Assembly (NCBI RefSeq): GCF_016107705.1 | Contig: NZ_JAEHGC010000007.1 | Coordinates: 1-64,000, forward strand | Direction of reading: 5' to 3' | DNA from: Neobacillus cucumis | GTDB lineage: Bacteria > Bacillota > Bacilli > Bacillales_B > DSM-18226 | DNA length: 64,000 nucleotides | Shown: positions 16,723 to 25,271 of the stretch, one piece after another | How the letters are laid out: every line of letters begins with the position of its first letter | How positions within the stretch are numbered: the stretch's first letter is position 1 | Notes under the pieces: model-generated | What the model was told of the DNA's origin: nothing | What the model saw: the letters and a program-made list of their open reading frames with translations, nothing else | The model's database searches: none | Position numbers and translations under genes: made by a program

Positions 16723-17546
16723 TTGTTAGGTTCTCCTTTGGCAAATACATCAATGATTTCATCAAAAGATGCAGCATTCAAGCTGGCTCCGCCAACAAGT
16801 ACGCCATCAATATTGGGCATCCTACTATAATCAGCCGCATTTTCTCCATTTACGGACCCGCCGTACAGAATCGAAATGCTTTCAGCACGTTTCCCAAGGA
16901 CCCGCTCTAAAACGGAACGGATGTAGGCGTGTGTTTGCTCAGCCAGATCCGCTGTTGCGGATTGCCCTGACCCAATCGCCCAAACCGGTTCGTAGGCAAT
17001 AATCAACTGACTTGTCTCTATATCCTTTAGAGCTCCGAATAGCTGTCTGGACAAAACCTGTTCCGTTTGGAGGAGATTTTTTTCCTCCAATGTTTCACCC
17101 ACACAAAGAATGGGTATGAGACCAGCCTTTAAGGCTTTTTTTACTTTTCCGTTAATTGCTGCATCATCTTCTAGAAAGTACTGTCTTCTTTCAGAATGTC
17201 CGATGATGGCATATTCGCAGCCAACATCCTTTAGCATTTCTGTAGAAATCTCACCCGTATAAGCACCTTTTTCTTCCCAATGGACATTTTGTCCACCTAA
17301 ACCAATCGGCTTCTTAAATTGCTCGATAATAAGCTGTATGGGATATAACAGCGGTGCCGGTGGACAAACGACAATATTTACATCCTGCCTGCCATTTAAA
17401 TTTTGAAAAAATTCACTTGCTTCTGCGATCGTTTTGTTCATTTTCCAATTGGCAATCACATAAGTTTGCCGATCGTTTTGAAACTGCAGATTTAAAATTG
17501 CATCTCTGACCAGATTTTTAATATAGTTTTCAATGGACGGTTCCAT
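16719..17546 (-). CDS. tpiA: Triosephosphate isomerase with encapsulation helix
   Basis: Interconverts glyceraldehyde 3-phosphate and dihydroxyacetone phosphate. At 275 residues it is about 22 longer than the glycolytic enzyme. The extra N-terminus is an amphipathic helix (SIENYIKNLVRDAILNLQF, 4-22) of the encapsulation type. All catalytic residues are present: Asn33/Lys35 in IANWKMN, His117 in AIIGHSERR, Glu186 in AYEPVWAIG, and the phosphate loops YGGSV and GVLVGGASL. It sits between BMC-H and rpiB. It should handle the glyceraldehyde 3-phosphate that DeoC releases within the compartment. Confidence 0.95.
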   Translation of the reverse strand: MEPSIENYIKNLVRDAILNLQFQNDRQTYVIANWKMNKTIAEASEFFQNLNGRQDVNIVVCPPAPLLYPIQLIIEQFKKPIGLGGQNVHWEEKGAYTGEISTEMLKDVGCEYAIIGHSERRQYFLEDDAAINGKVKKALKAGLIPILCVGETLEEKNLLQTEQVLSRQLFGALKDIETSQLIIAYEPVWAIGSGQSATADLAEQTHAYIRSVLERVLGKRAESISILYGGSVNGENAADYSRMPNIDGVLVGGASLNAASFDEIIDVFAKGEPNK

Positions 17547-17557
17547 TTGGATTCACC

Positions 17558-17836
17558 TTATTCTGCTTTCGGTAAAATTCCGTCAACCTCGCTGTTTGGA
17601 CGTGGAATCACGTGTACAGAAAGCAGCGTTCCAACACGCTGTGCAGCTTCAGCTCCAGCCTCAGTTGCCGCCTTCACAGCACCAACATCGCCGCGAACCA
17701 TAACCGTAACAAGACCAGCACCGACAAATTCTCTGCCAACTAATGTAACGTTTGCGGCCTTCACCATCGCATCTGCTGCTTCAATGGCACCGATTAATCC
17801 TTTTGTTTCAATCATTCCTAATGCTTCTTGACTCAT
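17558..17836 (-). CDS. BMC-H hexameric shell protein
   Basis: A 92-residue BMC-H protein. The start at 17836 was chosen because GAGGAGG lies seven bases before it. An open frame runs upstream to 17920 without a ribosome binding site. [21 protein letters not shown] and [27 protein letters not shown] match PduA/EutM. The pore loop is FVGAGL. It lies between the aldehyde dehydrogenase and the triosephosphate isomerase, eleven bases from the latter. Confidence 0.95.
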   Translation of the reverse strand: MSQEALGMIETKGLIGAIEAADAMVKAANVTLVGREFVGAGLVTVMVRGDVGAVKAATEAGAEAAQRVGTLLSVHVIPRPNSEVDGILPKAE

Positions 17837-17934
17837 GTTTATTCCTCCTCTTTGGACCTTTGATATTGTACTTTTCTTTTTTTTTGTTTCTTTCTGACCT
17901 ACTTCTTGTAATTCTGGCAATCTACTTCACCACT

Positions 17935-19353
17935 TTATATAATTCTTAATCCATCTACTAAAACGCAGCGGCACTGGCGAGTAAAGGTTCGAGCAGAGGT
18001 TAGCCCCTCACCGGTTGGTCCGGCAATTGTCAAGGTTGTAAAGCCTTCACTTTCAAAGCCTAACCCTGCTACAGATGGACCATTTTTCACAAAAATTGTG
18101 GCCTGGATTTCCTGCGCCATTTTTGTTAGATTCGTAATGTTTTGCGAATGCATGATGGCTGTGTGGCGATTTCCTTTTTCAGCAATTACCGCAAGTTCAA
18201 TTGCTTGATCAACATCTGGTACTCGAACGATTGGCAGGATTGGCATCAGCATTTCTGTCATTACAAGCGGGTGGTCCTTTGTGGTTTCAGCAATTATTAA
18301 TCTTACATTTGGGCTTGCCTGTATTCCTGCTGCTTGTAAGATGACAGAGGCATCCTTTCCAATATAATCTCTGTTTGGATAGAACTTATCATTTTTCTTA
18401 ATTAAAACTTTCTCCAATACTTTTTCTAGCTGAAAACCCTTTAATTCAACAGCACCATTCTTCACCATTTCTGCTTTGAGGGTATTGGCGGCCTTATCTA
18501 CAACAAAGACTTCTTTTTCTGCGGTACATAAAATATTGTTATCAAAGCTTGCACCCTTCACAATATCGACAGCGGCCTTTGATAATACTGCAGTTTCATC
18601 AATGACAACAGGAGGATTTCCTGGACCGGCGGCAATGACTTTTTTCCCAACGGCCATCGCCGCTTTGACAACAGGGCCCCCGCCTGTCACCACTAGTGCA
18701 TTCACAAGCGGGTGATTCATCACTTGTGCTGAAGTTTCTAGATTTGGGGTTGCTACAGACGTCAAGGTATTTTCCGGACCCTCTGCAGCTACGATCGCCT
18801 GATTTAGCAGCTGTAAGGTTTTAATCGAAACACGTTTTGCACTTGGGTGTGGGTTGTAGACCACTGTATTACCCGCTGCGATGAGCGAAATGGAATTATT
18901 GATCACCGTTGCAGCCGGATTGGTTGATGGTGTAATCGAGCCAAATACACCAATTGGTGCATATTCCACAACCGTCAGTCCATTATCTCCGGAAAAAGAC
19001 GTACTGACCAAATCCTCAACCCCGGGTGTTTTATTTGTGGCCAGCAGGATTTTAGCAATTTTATCTTCCACGCGACCTAAGCCAGTTTCTTCAACCGCGA
19101 GTTTTGCTAAGTCTTCCGCATGTTCACGGCTGACGTCACGCATTTTTTCAATCATACTTCTTCTTGTAGCAATTGGGAGCTTCCTTAGCTTCTCCCATGC
19201 CACTTTTGCAGCAGCTGCCGCTTCGTCTACGGTTATGAACACACCATGTCCGAGACTTACTTCATCTACGGGTTCTGGTGGAACTGTTTTCGTGTCTAAC
19301 TGCTGTAGCACTTGCTCTACCATTTTTTTAATATCGGATTCGGTAATCTGCAA
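17935..19353 (-). CDS. Microcompartment CoA-acylating aldehyde dehydrogenase (PduP/EutE-like)
   Basis: Converts acetaldehyde, CoA and NAD to acetyl-CoA and NADH inside the shell. The 472 residues begin with an encapsulation helix (TESDIKKMVEQVLQQLD, 4-20) and a Pro/Glu linker, as in PduP. The dehydrogenase core has ITPSTNPAATVINN near 140, VTGGGPVVK near 222 and the catalytic Cys276 in NNILCTAEKE. Its substrate in this locus should be the acetaldehyde from DeoC. It is the core enzyme and lies between EutN and BMC-H, two bases after the EutN stop. Confidence 0.95.
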   Translation of the reverse strand: MQITESDIKKMVEQVLQQLDTKTVPPEPVDEVSLGHGVFITVDEAAAAAKVAWEKLRKLPIATRRSMIEKMRDVSREHAEDLAKLAVEETGLGRVEDKIAKILLATNKTPGVEDLVSTSFSGDNGLTVVEYAPIGVFGSITPSTNPAATVINNSISLIAAGNTVVYNPHPSAKRVSIKTLQLLNQAIVAAEGPENTLTSVATPNLETSAQVMNHPLVNALVVTGGGPVVKAAMAVGKKVIAAGPGNPPVVIDETAVLSKAAVDIVKGASFDNNILCTAEKEVFVVDKAANTLKAEMVKNGAVELKGFQLEKVLEKVLIKKNDKFYPNRDYIGKDASVILQAAGIQASPNVRLIIAETTKDHPLVMTEMLMPILPIVRVPDVDQAIELAVIAEKGNRHTAIMHSQNITNLTKMAQEIQATIFVKNGPSVAGLGFESEGFTTLTIAGPTGEGLTSARTFTRQCRCVLVDGLRII

Positions 19354-19355
19354 AC

Positions 19356-19655
19356 CTATGAACCTCCTTTAAGGAAAGTTAACGCCCCTTCGATTTCAAT
19401 TTGATCGACAATCCCAATAATTGCCGCATCAACAGGGACTCCATTGGTGATTTCTGTCTGCCTAGCAGAGCTGCCGCTGACAACTAACACGACCTCACCT
19501 TCTCCAGAACCGACTGTATCAATCGCAACAAGCGGTTTACCGTCTTCTTTCATCGTTTTCATATCCAGCGGTGTAACAATCAGAAGCTTTTTCCCGACTA
19601 ATTTCTCTGCTTTTGTGGTGGATACAATCGATCCAACCACTTTTCCAATGATCAC
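19356..19655 (-). CDS. EutN/CcmL-family BMC vertex protein
   Basis: A 99-residue pentameric shell protein. The GTG at 19655 was chosen as start: GGGGGT lies about eight bases before it and the protein then begins MIIGKVVGSIVSTTK, in line with the family. An open frame runs to 19673 but would overlap the upstream gene without a proper ribosome binding site. The conserved VAIDTVGSGEGEVVLVV and DAAIIGIVDQIE are present. Confidence 0.9.
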   Translation of the reverse strand: MIIGKVVGSIVSTTKAEKLVGKKLLIVTPLDMKTMKEDGKPLVAIDTVGSGEGEVVLVVSGSSARQTEITNGVPVDAAIIGIVDQIEIEGALTFLKGGS

Positions 19656-19669
19656 AAGCTTCACCCCCT

Positions 19670-20383
19670 TCAAGGATTAATTTTAATGTTAAATTCTTTT
19701 GCGAGGTCCTTGGCAACAGGTGTTACCTTGCTTTTAAAAGGTGTGGAAATTTCCTTTAACCCTTCTTGATATGCTTTTTCAATATGTTTACCTAGAATAA
19801 GAGGCTGCTTATCCTCATGATCTTTCAATTGCTGTTCAACCGTCTGGATTAACTTGCGTAATGGCACCCATTTCACTTGATCTGTCTGGATTTGACGAAT
19901 ATAGCCTTGTAAACGCTGCAGGACGGATGGTGGTGCAAGTATTTGTTGGTAAACATTGGGTTCAACCTGATCACTGGCAATCACAATCGGCTTCCCGTGT
20001 AATTGGGTTTGAATCGCGAACCAGACGGCTGCTTCATCATCAATGGATAATGCAAGCTTTGTTAAAAGCTGATAGGACGCAGCCGGAATAACCAAAATAG
20101 ATGTTTGGTTAATGATCTCCATCAATTCCTGTTGTGTTGCATCCTGCATAAGAATGTACTTAGTTTCGTTCAGTTCAGACGGCACCCAATCCTTTGTTAA
20201 AAGGATTTTAACATCATAGGACTGTTGGAATGTAGAAACCGCTTCCAAAACTTCTGTTTGATTGATAGTTTGATAACCTAATAGAATGGTAATCGGCTTC
20301 CTGCTATGATGTTGTGATAGTTGCTTTACGTAATCTTCGACTACGTTCTGAACAATTTGTTTAACCGTGTCGCTCAAATCCAT
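19670..20383 (-). CDS. BMC-associated flavoprotein-like protein with encapsulation helix
   Basis: A 237-residue protein with no close relative I can name. It starts with an amphipathic helix (LSDTVKQIVQNVVEDYVKQL, 3-22) of encapsulation type, then a Rossmann-like alpha/beta region (PITILLGYQTINQTEV near 30; ILVIPAASYQLLTKLAL near 115; KPIVIASDQVEP near 150) that resembles the flavoprotein (decarboxylase/PduX-neighbour) fold. It ends with a short module, VTPVAKDLAKEFNIKI. The same architecture occurs in the second BMC locus at 45075, next to PduL and EutN in the same order. It overlaps the pduL stop by 23 bases. A redox or cofactor role is a guess. Confidence 0.6.
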   Translation of the reverse strand: MDLSDTVKQIVQNVVEDYVKQLSQHHSRKPITILLGYQTINQTEVLEAVSTFQQSYDVKILLTKDWVPSELNETKYILMQDATQQELMEIINQTSILVIPAASYQLLTKLALSIDDEAAVWFAIQTQLHGKPIVIASDQVEPNVYQQILAPPSVLQRLQGYIRQIQTDQVKWVPLRKLIQTVEQQLKDHEDKQPLILGKHIEKAYQEGLKEISTPFKSKVTPVAKDLAKEFNIKINP

Positions 20384-21038
20384 TCAATTGGCCACCACCT
20401 TTCCTCTCAATGGAAACAATTTCTCCCAATAGTCCATTTTTAAGGTTGGCAGCGTTTGCCTCATCTAGATCAAGGTGCATCTCAAGCCTGTACTTGTGAG
20501 AAACACGAATAAGAACATTGGAAAAAATAATTCCCCGCTCTCCCCGTGTTTTCACTTGAACATAATCGCCATCTGAAACGCCAAAGTTTTCAGCATCACT
20601 TGGATGCATATGAACATGACGTGCGGCACAAATAAGCCCTTCTTGAATTTGAATTTGCCCCCTCGGTCCTTGAATCGTAATCCCTTCCGAGCCTGTAAGA
20701 TCACCTGATTGACGGATTGGGGGATTTACCCCAAGTGTATAGCCGTCGAATAAGGATATCTCCACTTGGGTCTTTCCCCTAGAAGGGCCAAGGACGCGGA
20801 CATTTTTGATTTTTCCTTTAGGACCAATCAGTGTCACGGTTTCCTTAGCAGCAAATTGGTTCGGTTGCGATAACTCCTTAAGTTTTGTTAATTTGTAACC
20901 CCTGCCGAATAACCGGTCTACATGCTCTACTGACAAGTGGATGTGCCGATTTGAAGCTGTAATCGGCACAAATTTTGATTCTTTTAGTGATGCTTTTACA
21001 ACTCCCTCGACAATCGCTCGAATTTTTTCTTTATTCAT
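20361..21038 (-). CDS. pduL: PduL-type phosphotransacylase
   Basis: Turns acetyl-CoA and phosphate into acetyl-phosphate, freeing CoA inside the compartment. The 225 residues start with an encapsulation helix (KEKIRAIVEGVVKASLKES, 3-21), then two PduL beta-barrel domains. Zinc-ligand motifs are ASNRHIHLS near 29, AARHVHMHPSDA near 138 and MHLDLDEANAA near 188. It overlaps the regulator stop by four bases (ATGA), so the regulator and pduL are coupled. Confidence 0.95.
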   Translation of the reverse strand: MNKEKIRAIVEGVVKASLKESKFVPITASNRHIHLSVEHVDRLFGRGYKLTKLKELSQPNQFAAKETVTLIGPKGKIKNVRVLGPSRGKTQVEISLFDGYTLGVNPPIRQSGDLTGSEGITIQGPRGQIQIQEGLICAARHVHMHPSDAENFGVSDGDYVQVKTRGERGIIFSNVLIRVSHKYRLEMHLDLDEANAANLKNGLLGEIVSIERKGGGQLNGFERHG

Positions 21039-21994
21039 TCCGGGTCATCACTCTCCATTTCCAGTAATGACCTCGCTGTATATTGATCGGTAATCAGAAT
21101 ATTTGCATAGCCGCCGGTTAGCGCACCGTAGATACCGTCAATTTTCGATGCTCCCCCTGCCAGCAAAATCCCATATTCTTTCTCAGCTAAATCTGACAGT
21201 TGAATTCCTATGGTACGTTCATTTAAGGTTTCATTGCATATTTGCCCTTCCTGATTAATAAACCGCGAACAAATATCCCCAACTGTCTTGTTTTTCCTTA
21301 ATATTTCAATATCCTTATCGAAAAAATAGCCTGCTTGCATTAGAGTCGATTGCACACCAGGTTCCCCTACTGTATAAATGGCAATATTGGCTTTTTTCCC
21401 AAGCTCTAGTGTTTTTTTCAGATGTCGGTCAGCCACAATCGCCTCTTTGACAACATTCGAATCCACAATGGCAGGTACTGGTAAAAAGTGAGGAGTTGTA
21501 TTAAATGCGTTTGCCAATCCATTAACAATCTCTGCTGCATATGTATTGGACTCAGAATAACTTACCCCACCGTTCAACTGGACAATGGTAACGTCCTTTA
21601 CATTCTTTGGCTGCATTTTTTTCACGAGTTGATATATTGTGGTTCCCCATGTAATCCCGATTGTATCACCGCTTTCCACAATCTTATAAAGATAATCGGC
21701 CGCGGCCACACCCAGTTTTTCTTTTATTAGTGGATCTTCAAAGCTTGCTACAGGGGTAACAACACAGTGTTTAAGCTGAAACTTTTCCTTCACTTGCCGT
21801 GCAATTTGTTCAACATCTTCGGTTGGATTAAAAATTTTAATTTGAACAATACCCTCTTGTTTTGCCTGGACAAGGAGCCTGGATACGGTTGGACGGGAAA
21901 TACCTAGTCTCTTGGCAATTTCCTGCTGACCGTAATCTAGTTGGTAGTACATTTTAGCTGCTTCCACCAAGCGCAAAAGTTTTTCATCCGCCAT
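21035..21994 (-). CDS. SorC/DeoR-type sugar-sensing transcriptional regulator
   Basis: A 319-residue SorC-family regulator: an N-terminal HTH (GQQEIAKRLGISRPTVSRLLVQAKQEGIVQI, 22-52) and a C-terminal sugar-phosphate-binding domain (GDTIGITWGTTIYQLV near 128; LLAGGASKIDGIYGAL near 275). DeoR of B. subtilis, which senses deoxyribose 5-phosphate, belongs to this family, so this protein probably senses deoxyribose 5-phosphate or a related sugar phosphate and controls the whole compartment operon, including itself. It is the first gene of the operon, next to a palindromic operator and a cre site. Confidence 0.92.
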   Translation of the reverse strand: MADEKLLRLVEAAKMYYQLDYGQQEIAKRLGISRPTVSRLLVQAKQEGIVQIKIFNPTEDVEQIARQVKEKFQLKHCVVTPVASFEDPLIKEKLGVAAADYLYKIVESGDTIGITWGTTIYQLVKKMQPKNVKDVTIVQLNGGVSYSESNTYAAEIVNGLANAFNTTPHFLPVPAIVDSNVVKEAIVADRHLKKTLELGKKANIAIYTVGEPGVQSTLMQAGYFFDKDIEILRKNKTVGDICSRFINQEGQICNETLNERTIGIQLSDLAEKEYGILLAGGASKIDGIYGALTGGYANILITDQYTARSLLEMESDDPE

Positions 21995-22025
21995 CGTAAA
22001 TTCTCCTAAGAATATGTTTTTGAAA

Positions 22026-22040
22026 AGAAAACGTTTTCAT
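22026..22040 (-). promoter_or_regulatory. CcpA cre site of the first BMC operon
   Basis: On the minus strand ATGAAAACGTTTTCT matches WTGNAANCGNWNNCW at every defined position. It lies between the promoter and the regulator gene, where CcpA would block elongation in the presence of a preferred sugar. Confidence 0.75.
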
Positions 22041-22066
22041 CAACCTTTAAAATTTTTAAAGGTTGA
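22040..22066. promoter_or_regulatory. 27 bp palindromic operator of the first BMC operon
   Basis: Arms TCAACCTTTAAA and TTTAAAGGTTGA are perfect inverted repeats around a short A/T centre. The site lies downstream of the promoter and next to the cre site, 46 bases before the SorC-type gene. It is the obvious candidate for that regulator's binding site. Confidence 0.7.
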
Positions 22067-22103
22067 AATTATGTAAAAATTTTTTTGAACTTTTGTTAAT
22101 TTT

Positions 22104-22131
22104 ATTATAACTTACCATTTTTTACTGTCAA
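22104..22131 (-). promoter_or_regulatory. Sigma-A promoter of the first BMC operon
   Basis: On the minus strand TTGACA (22126-22131) and TATAAT (22104-22109) are both perfect and 16 bases apart. The only genes downstream are the twelve of the compartment operon. Confidence 0.85.
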
Positions 22132-22200
22132 TTGTCTCTCTCGAAAAATTCCGACATTTTTTTAAAATATATTAGACAAAATTCTTTCGATTCCCAAGAA

Positions 22201-22228
22201 ACTGTCTATAAAATAAATTATAGACAGT
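22201..22228. repeat. Inverted repeat of unknown role
   Basis: A perfect 11 bp stem ACTGTCTATAA / TTATAGACAGT around AATAAA. No T tract follows on either strand, so it is not a standard terminator. It lies between the end of the pyrimidine cluster and the BMC promoter. Confidence 0.7.
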
Positions 22229-22234
22229 AACACA

Positions 22235-22262
22235 AAAAATACCCGCAATCCTAGGATTGCGA
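22235..22262 (-). terminator. Rho-independent terminator of the pyrimidine cluster
   Basis: CGCAATCC / GGATTGCG (22244-22261) with a two-base loop, followed on the minus strand by a T-rich run. It lies just past the aminotransferase stop. Confidence 0.8.
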
Positions 22263-22275
22263 GCGATTCTTTATT

Positions 22276-23631
22276 TTATACCAATTTATTTAATGCTTCC
22301 GTTAATGTTTTTACAAGGAACTCTAAATCTTCCACTTCTATATTTAATGGTGGAGAAAGGGTTAAAACATTATTATATCCGGCAACTGTTGCCCCGTTTT
22401 TACCAATTAATAAACCTTTCTCCTTACAGCTTGCAATGACCTGGTTGACAAGAGCAACATCCAGTGGTTCCTTTGTTGCCTTATCCTTTACTAATTCAAG
22501 TCCGATTAAAAGGCCTTTACCGCGGACATCCCCAACATATGGATGGTTTTGCAGCAAGTTCTTTAAGTCATTCAATACCTTTTCCCCTAAATCACGGGAA
22601 CGGTCAAATAATTTTTCACTTTCCATGATTTCAAGATTTTTCAATGCCAAGGCACAAGCTGCCGGGTTCCCGCCAAAGGTGTTGACATGGCGGAAATAAT
22701 CATATTCTTCCGTACCTTTAAACGCTTCATAAATTTCCTTTCGAACAGCTGTTGCGGATAATGGAAGATAAGCACTGGTAATCCCTTTTGCCATCGTAAT
22801 GATATCAGGCTTCACACCGTAGTTCATAAATCCGAATGGTTTCCCGGTTCGGCCAAATCCGCAAATGACTTCATCCACAATTAAAAGGGCACCATGCTTC
22901 TCACAAATTTCCTTTGCCGCCTTCATGTACCCTTCCGGTGGGACAAGAATTCCTCCACCAGTGATAATTGGTTCCATAATCATTGCGGCAATCGTTTCGC
23001 TAAGCTCCCACGTCATAACACGGTCAATATCCTTAACAGATTGCAATTGATGCGGATAGGATACATTTGTATCATCACGATAAGAATCCGGAGGAGCGAT
23101 ATGAACAAAGCCAGCAGAAAGCGGCTCGTATTTGTATTTTCTTTGTGCCTGGCCAGTTGCTGCTAAAGCGGCACCTGAGTTCCCGTGGTACGCCCGGTAT
23201 CGGGAAACAATTTTATAGCGATTGTGGTCGCCTTTTTGCTGATGGTACTGGCGTACAATTTTGAATGCAGTTTCATTTGCTTCAGAACCACTATTGGAGA
23301 AAAAGATGACATATTCATCCCCAAGCATTTCATTTAGCTTTTCTGCCAGTTTAATAGCTGGAACATGGCTTTGGGAAAGCGGGAAATAGGCCATTTCTTT
23401 TAATTGCTCATAGGCAGCTTCTGCGAGCTCCTGTCTTCCATAGCCAACATTGACGCACCATAGACCAGCCATAGCATCTAAATAACGTTTTCCGTCGGTG
23501 TCGGTAACCCATGAACCCTCAGCCTTCTGGGCCACGATCGTTGCTTTTGGATTATAAGGCTTCATCGCATGCCAAAGATAACGATCATCCTGTTCAAGTA
23601 ATGTTTCCTGTGATCCACTTGTTTGAACCAT
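22276..23631 (-). CDS. Class III (omega) aminotransferase, probable beta-alanine aminotransferase
   Basis: A PLP enzyme of about 451 residues. Motifs: SNSGSEANETAFKI near 117, LLIVDEVICGFGRTGKPFGF near 255 (PLP Asp), MAKGITSAYLPLSA near 287 (Schiff-base Lys), and NTFGGNPAACA near 322. In this cluster it should move the amino group of beta-alanine (or 3-aminoisobutyrate) to pyruvate, giving malonate semialdehyde for the next enzyme. The start at 23631 has GGAG sequences just upstream. A start at 23652 is possible. It is the last gene of the cluster. Activity on beta-alanine is inferred from context. Confidence 0.85.
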   Translation of the reverse strand: MVQTSGSQETLLEQDDRYLWHAMKPYNPKATIVAQKAEGSWVTDTDGKRYLDAMAGLWCVNVGYGRQELAEAAYEQLKEMAYFPLSQSHVPAIKLAEKLNEMLGDEYVIFFSNSGSEANETAFKIVRQYHQQKGDHNRYKIVSRYRAYHGNSGAALAATGQAQRKYKYEPLSAGFVHIAPPDSYRDDTNVSYPHQLQSVKDIDRVMTWELSETIAAMIMEPIITGGGILVPPEGYMKAAKEICEKHGALLIVDEVICGFGRTGKPFGFMNYGVKPDIITMAKGITSAYLPLSATAVRKEIYEAFKGTEEYDYFRHVNTFGGNPAACALALKNLEIMESEKLFDRSRDLGEKVLNDLKNLLQNHPYVGDVRGKGLLIGLELVKDKATKEPLDVALVNQVIASCKEKGLLIGKNGATVAGYNNVLTLSPPLNIEVEDLEFLVKTLTEALNKLV

Positions 23632-23734
23632 TCTCTCCACACTCCATTTCATGCTCTTTTAATAGTATATTCTTCACTATTTCTGATGCGCCGAGGGGGC
23701 TTTGGTAAAAGCCCCAAATCAGCAAGAAGGCTAA

Positions 23735-25195
23735 TTAAAAACGTGAGGTAATCATTTTTTTACGAGTATAGAAGTTTAAGCCATCTTTTCCATTAACATG
23801 GAGATCACCGTAGAAGGAATCCTTCCAGCCGGAGAATGGGAAGAAGGCCATTGTTGCAGGGACACCTACGTTAATTCCAAGCATTCCCGCTTCTGCTTCT
23901 TCACGGAATTGACGGACTGCTTTTGCATCATTTGTATAAATGGTTGCTCCGTTACCAAATCTTGATTTACGGATATATTCCAAACCTTCATCTAAGTCTT
24001 TTGCACGCAGAAGACTTAAAACAGGACCGAAAATTTCTTCTTTCGCAATCGTCATATCCGGTGTTACATGGTCAAAGATAGTAGGACCTAAGAAATTTCC
24101 TTCCGGAAGATCATTCATTTCTCTGCGACCGTCCCGGATTAAATCAGCACCCTCTTGAAGCGCTTTTTCGATATATCCAAGAGCTCGTTCCCGTTGTTCT
24201 TTCCGAATAACAGGAGTCAATAGCACCTCGTCATCCATCCCATTTCCAATAATTAATTCATCTGCTTCCTTTTTTAATGCCTCAATAAATGGAGCATTAT
24301 CCCCAACAACGACCACGGCACTACATGCCATACAACGCTGGCCGGCACTTCCAAATGTAGAACTGATAATATTTTGAACAGCCTTATCTAAATCAGCATC
24401 CGGCATTACGATATGATGGTTTTTCGCACCGGACAATGCCTGGACTCTTTTGCCTTCCGCAGCTGCACGCTCATATACATATTTGGCAACCGGCTGAGAT
24501 CCTACAAAGGAGATAGCAGCAACATCTTTATGATCAAGTAATCCATTTACAACATCGTGTGCACCGTGAACAACATTTAAAATTCCTTTTGGAGCCCCGG
24601 CTTCTGTAAATAGTTCAGCTAAACGGTTAGCCAAAAGCGGTGTGCGCTCAGATGGTTTTAAAACAAAGGCATTCCCGCAAGCAACAGCCATCGGGAACAT
24701 CCAAAGGGCAACCATCATTGGGAAGTTAAATGGCGTAATTCCTCCCACAACTCCAAGCGGATAACGGAACATTTCCGAATCAATATTTTCCGCAATCCCC
24801 GATAGAGTTTCACCCATCATTAAGGTTGGAGCACCAGCTGCAAATTCAACACATTCAATCCCGCGCTGCACCTCTCCGTGGGCTTCCTTGTAAGCCTTAC
24901 CATTTTCCCGAACAATTAATCTAGCAAGCTCTTCATGATTGTCAGTTAAGAGAGTGTGAAATTTAAATAGAATACGCGCTCTTTTTGGAACCGGAACGTT
25001 TTTCCACGCTTTAAAGGCAGCCTTTGCAGCTGCGACAGCTTTTTCGACATCTTCCTTTGTTGAAACTGGAACCTTTGCAATTACCTCATTGGTTGCCGGA
25101 TTCAGCACATCTAATGTTTGCTCGCTGTTGGAGCTAACCCACTCACCGTTAATATAGTTTTTTAAAACTAAAGTATCATTTTTTATTACGCTCAT
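23735..25195 (-). CDS. mmsA: CoA-acylating (methyl)malonate-semialdehyde dehydrogenase
   Basis: Converts malonate semialdehyde to acetyl-CoA and CO2 (or methylmalonate semialdehyde to propionyl-CoA). The 486-residue length and motifs fit MmsA/Iol[19 protein letters not shown] near 156, [18 protein letters not shown] near 253, the catalytic Cys in [11 protein letters not shown] near 287, and [10 protein letters not shown] near 385. AGGAGG precedes the ATG. It would take the products of uracil or thymine degradation to central metabolism. A putative operator shared with the preT promoter lies upstream. Confidence 0.92.
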   Translation of the reverse strand: MSVIKNDTLVLKNYINGEWVSSNSEQTLDVLNPATNEVIAKVPVSTKEDVEKAVAAAKAAFKAWKNVPVPKRARILFKFHTLLTDNHEELARLIVRENGKAYKEAHGEVQRGIECVEFAAGAPTLMMGETLSGIAENIDSEMFRYPLGVVGGITPFNFPMMVALWMFPMAVACGNAFVLKPSERTPLLANRLAELFTEAGAPKGILNVVHGAHDVVNGLLDHKDVAAISFVGSQPVAKYVYERAAAEGKRVQALSGAKNHHIVMPDADLDKAVQNIISSTFGSAGQRCMACSAVVVVGDNAPFIEALKKEADELIIGNGMDDEVLLTPVIRKEQRERALGYIEKALQEGADLIRDGRREMNDLPEGNFLGPTIFDHVTPDMTIAKEEIFGPVLSLLRAKDLDEGLEYIRKSRFGNGATIYTNDAKAVRQFREEAEAGMLGINVGVPATMAFFPFSGWKDSFYGDLHVNGKDGLNFYTRKKMITSRF

Positions 25196-25271
25196 ATTTT
25201 GGCCTCCTATTTTTACCCATAATTTTATGAATATTGAAAATCCCTATGTGTTAATTATCGCTCATAATTAA

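Noticed and set aside
18881..19372. Long open frame antisense to the BMC aldehyde dehydrogenase
   Set aside because: Shadow of a strong coding frame. The Ser/Thr-rich translation is typical of reverse-strand reading.
22276..23631. Aminotransferase as cargo of the first compartment
   Set aside because: It has no encapsulation helix, lies upstream of the BMC promoter, is cut off by a terminator, and fits the pyrimidine pathway.
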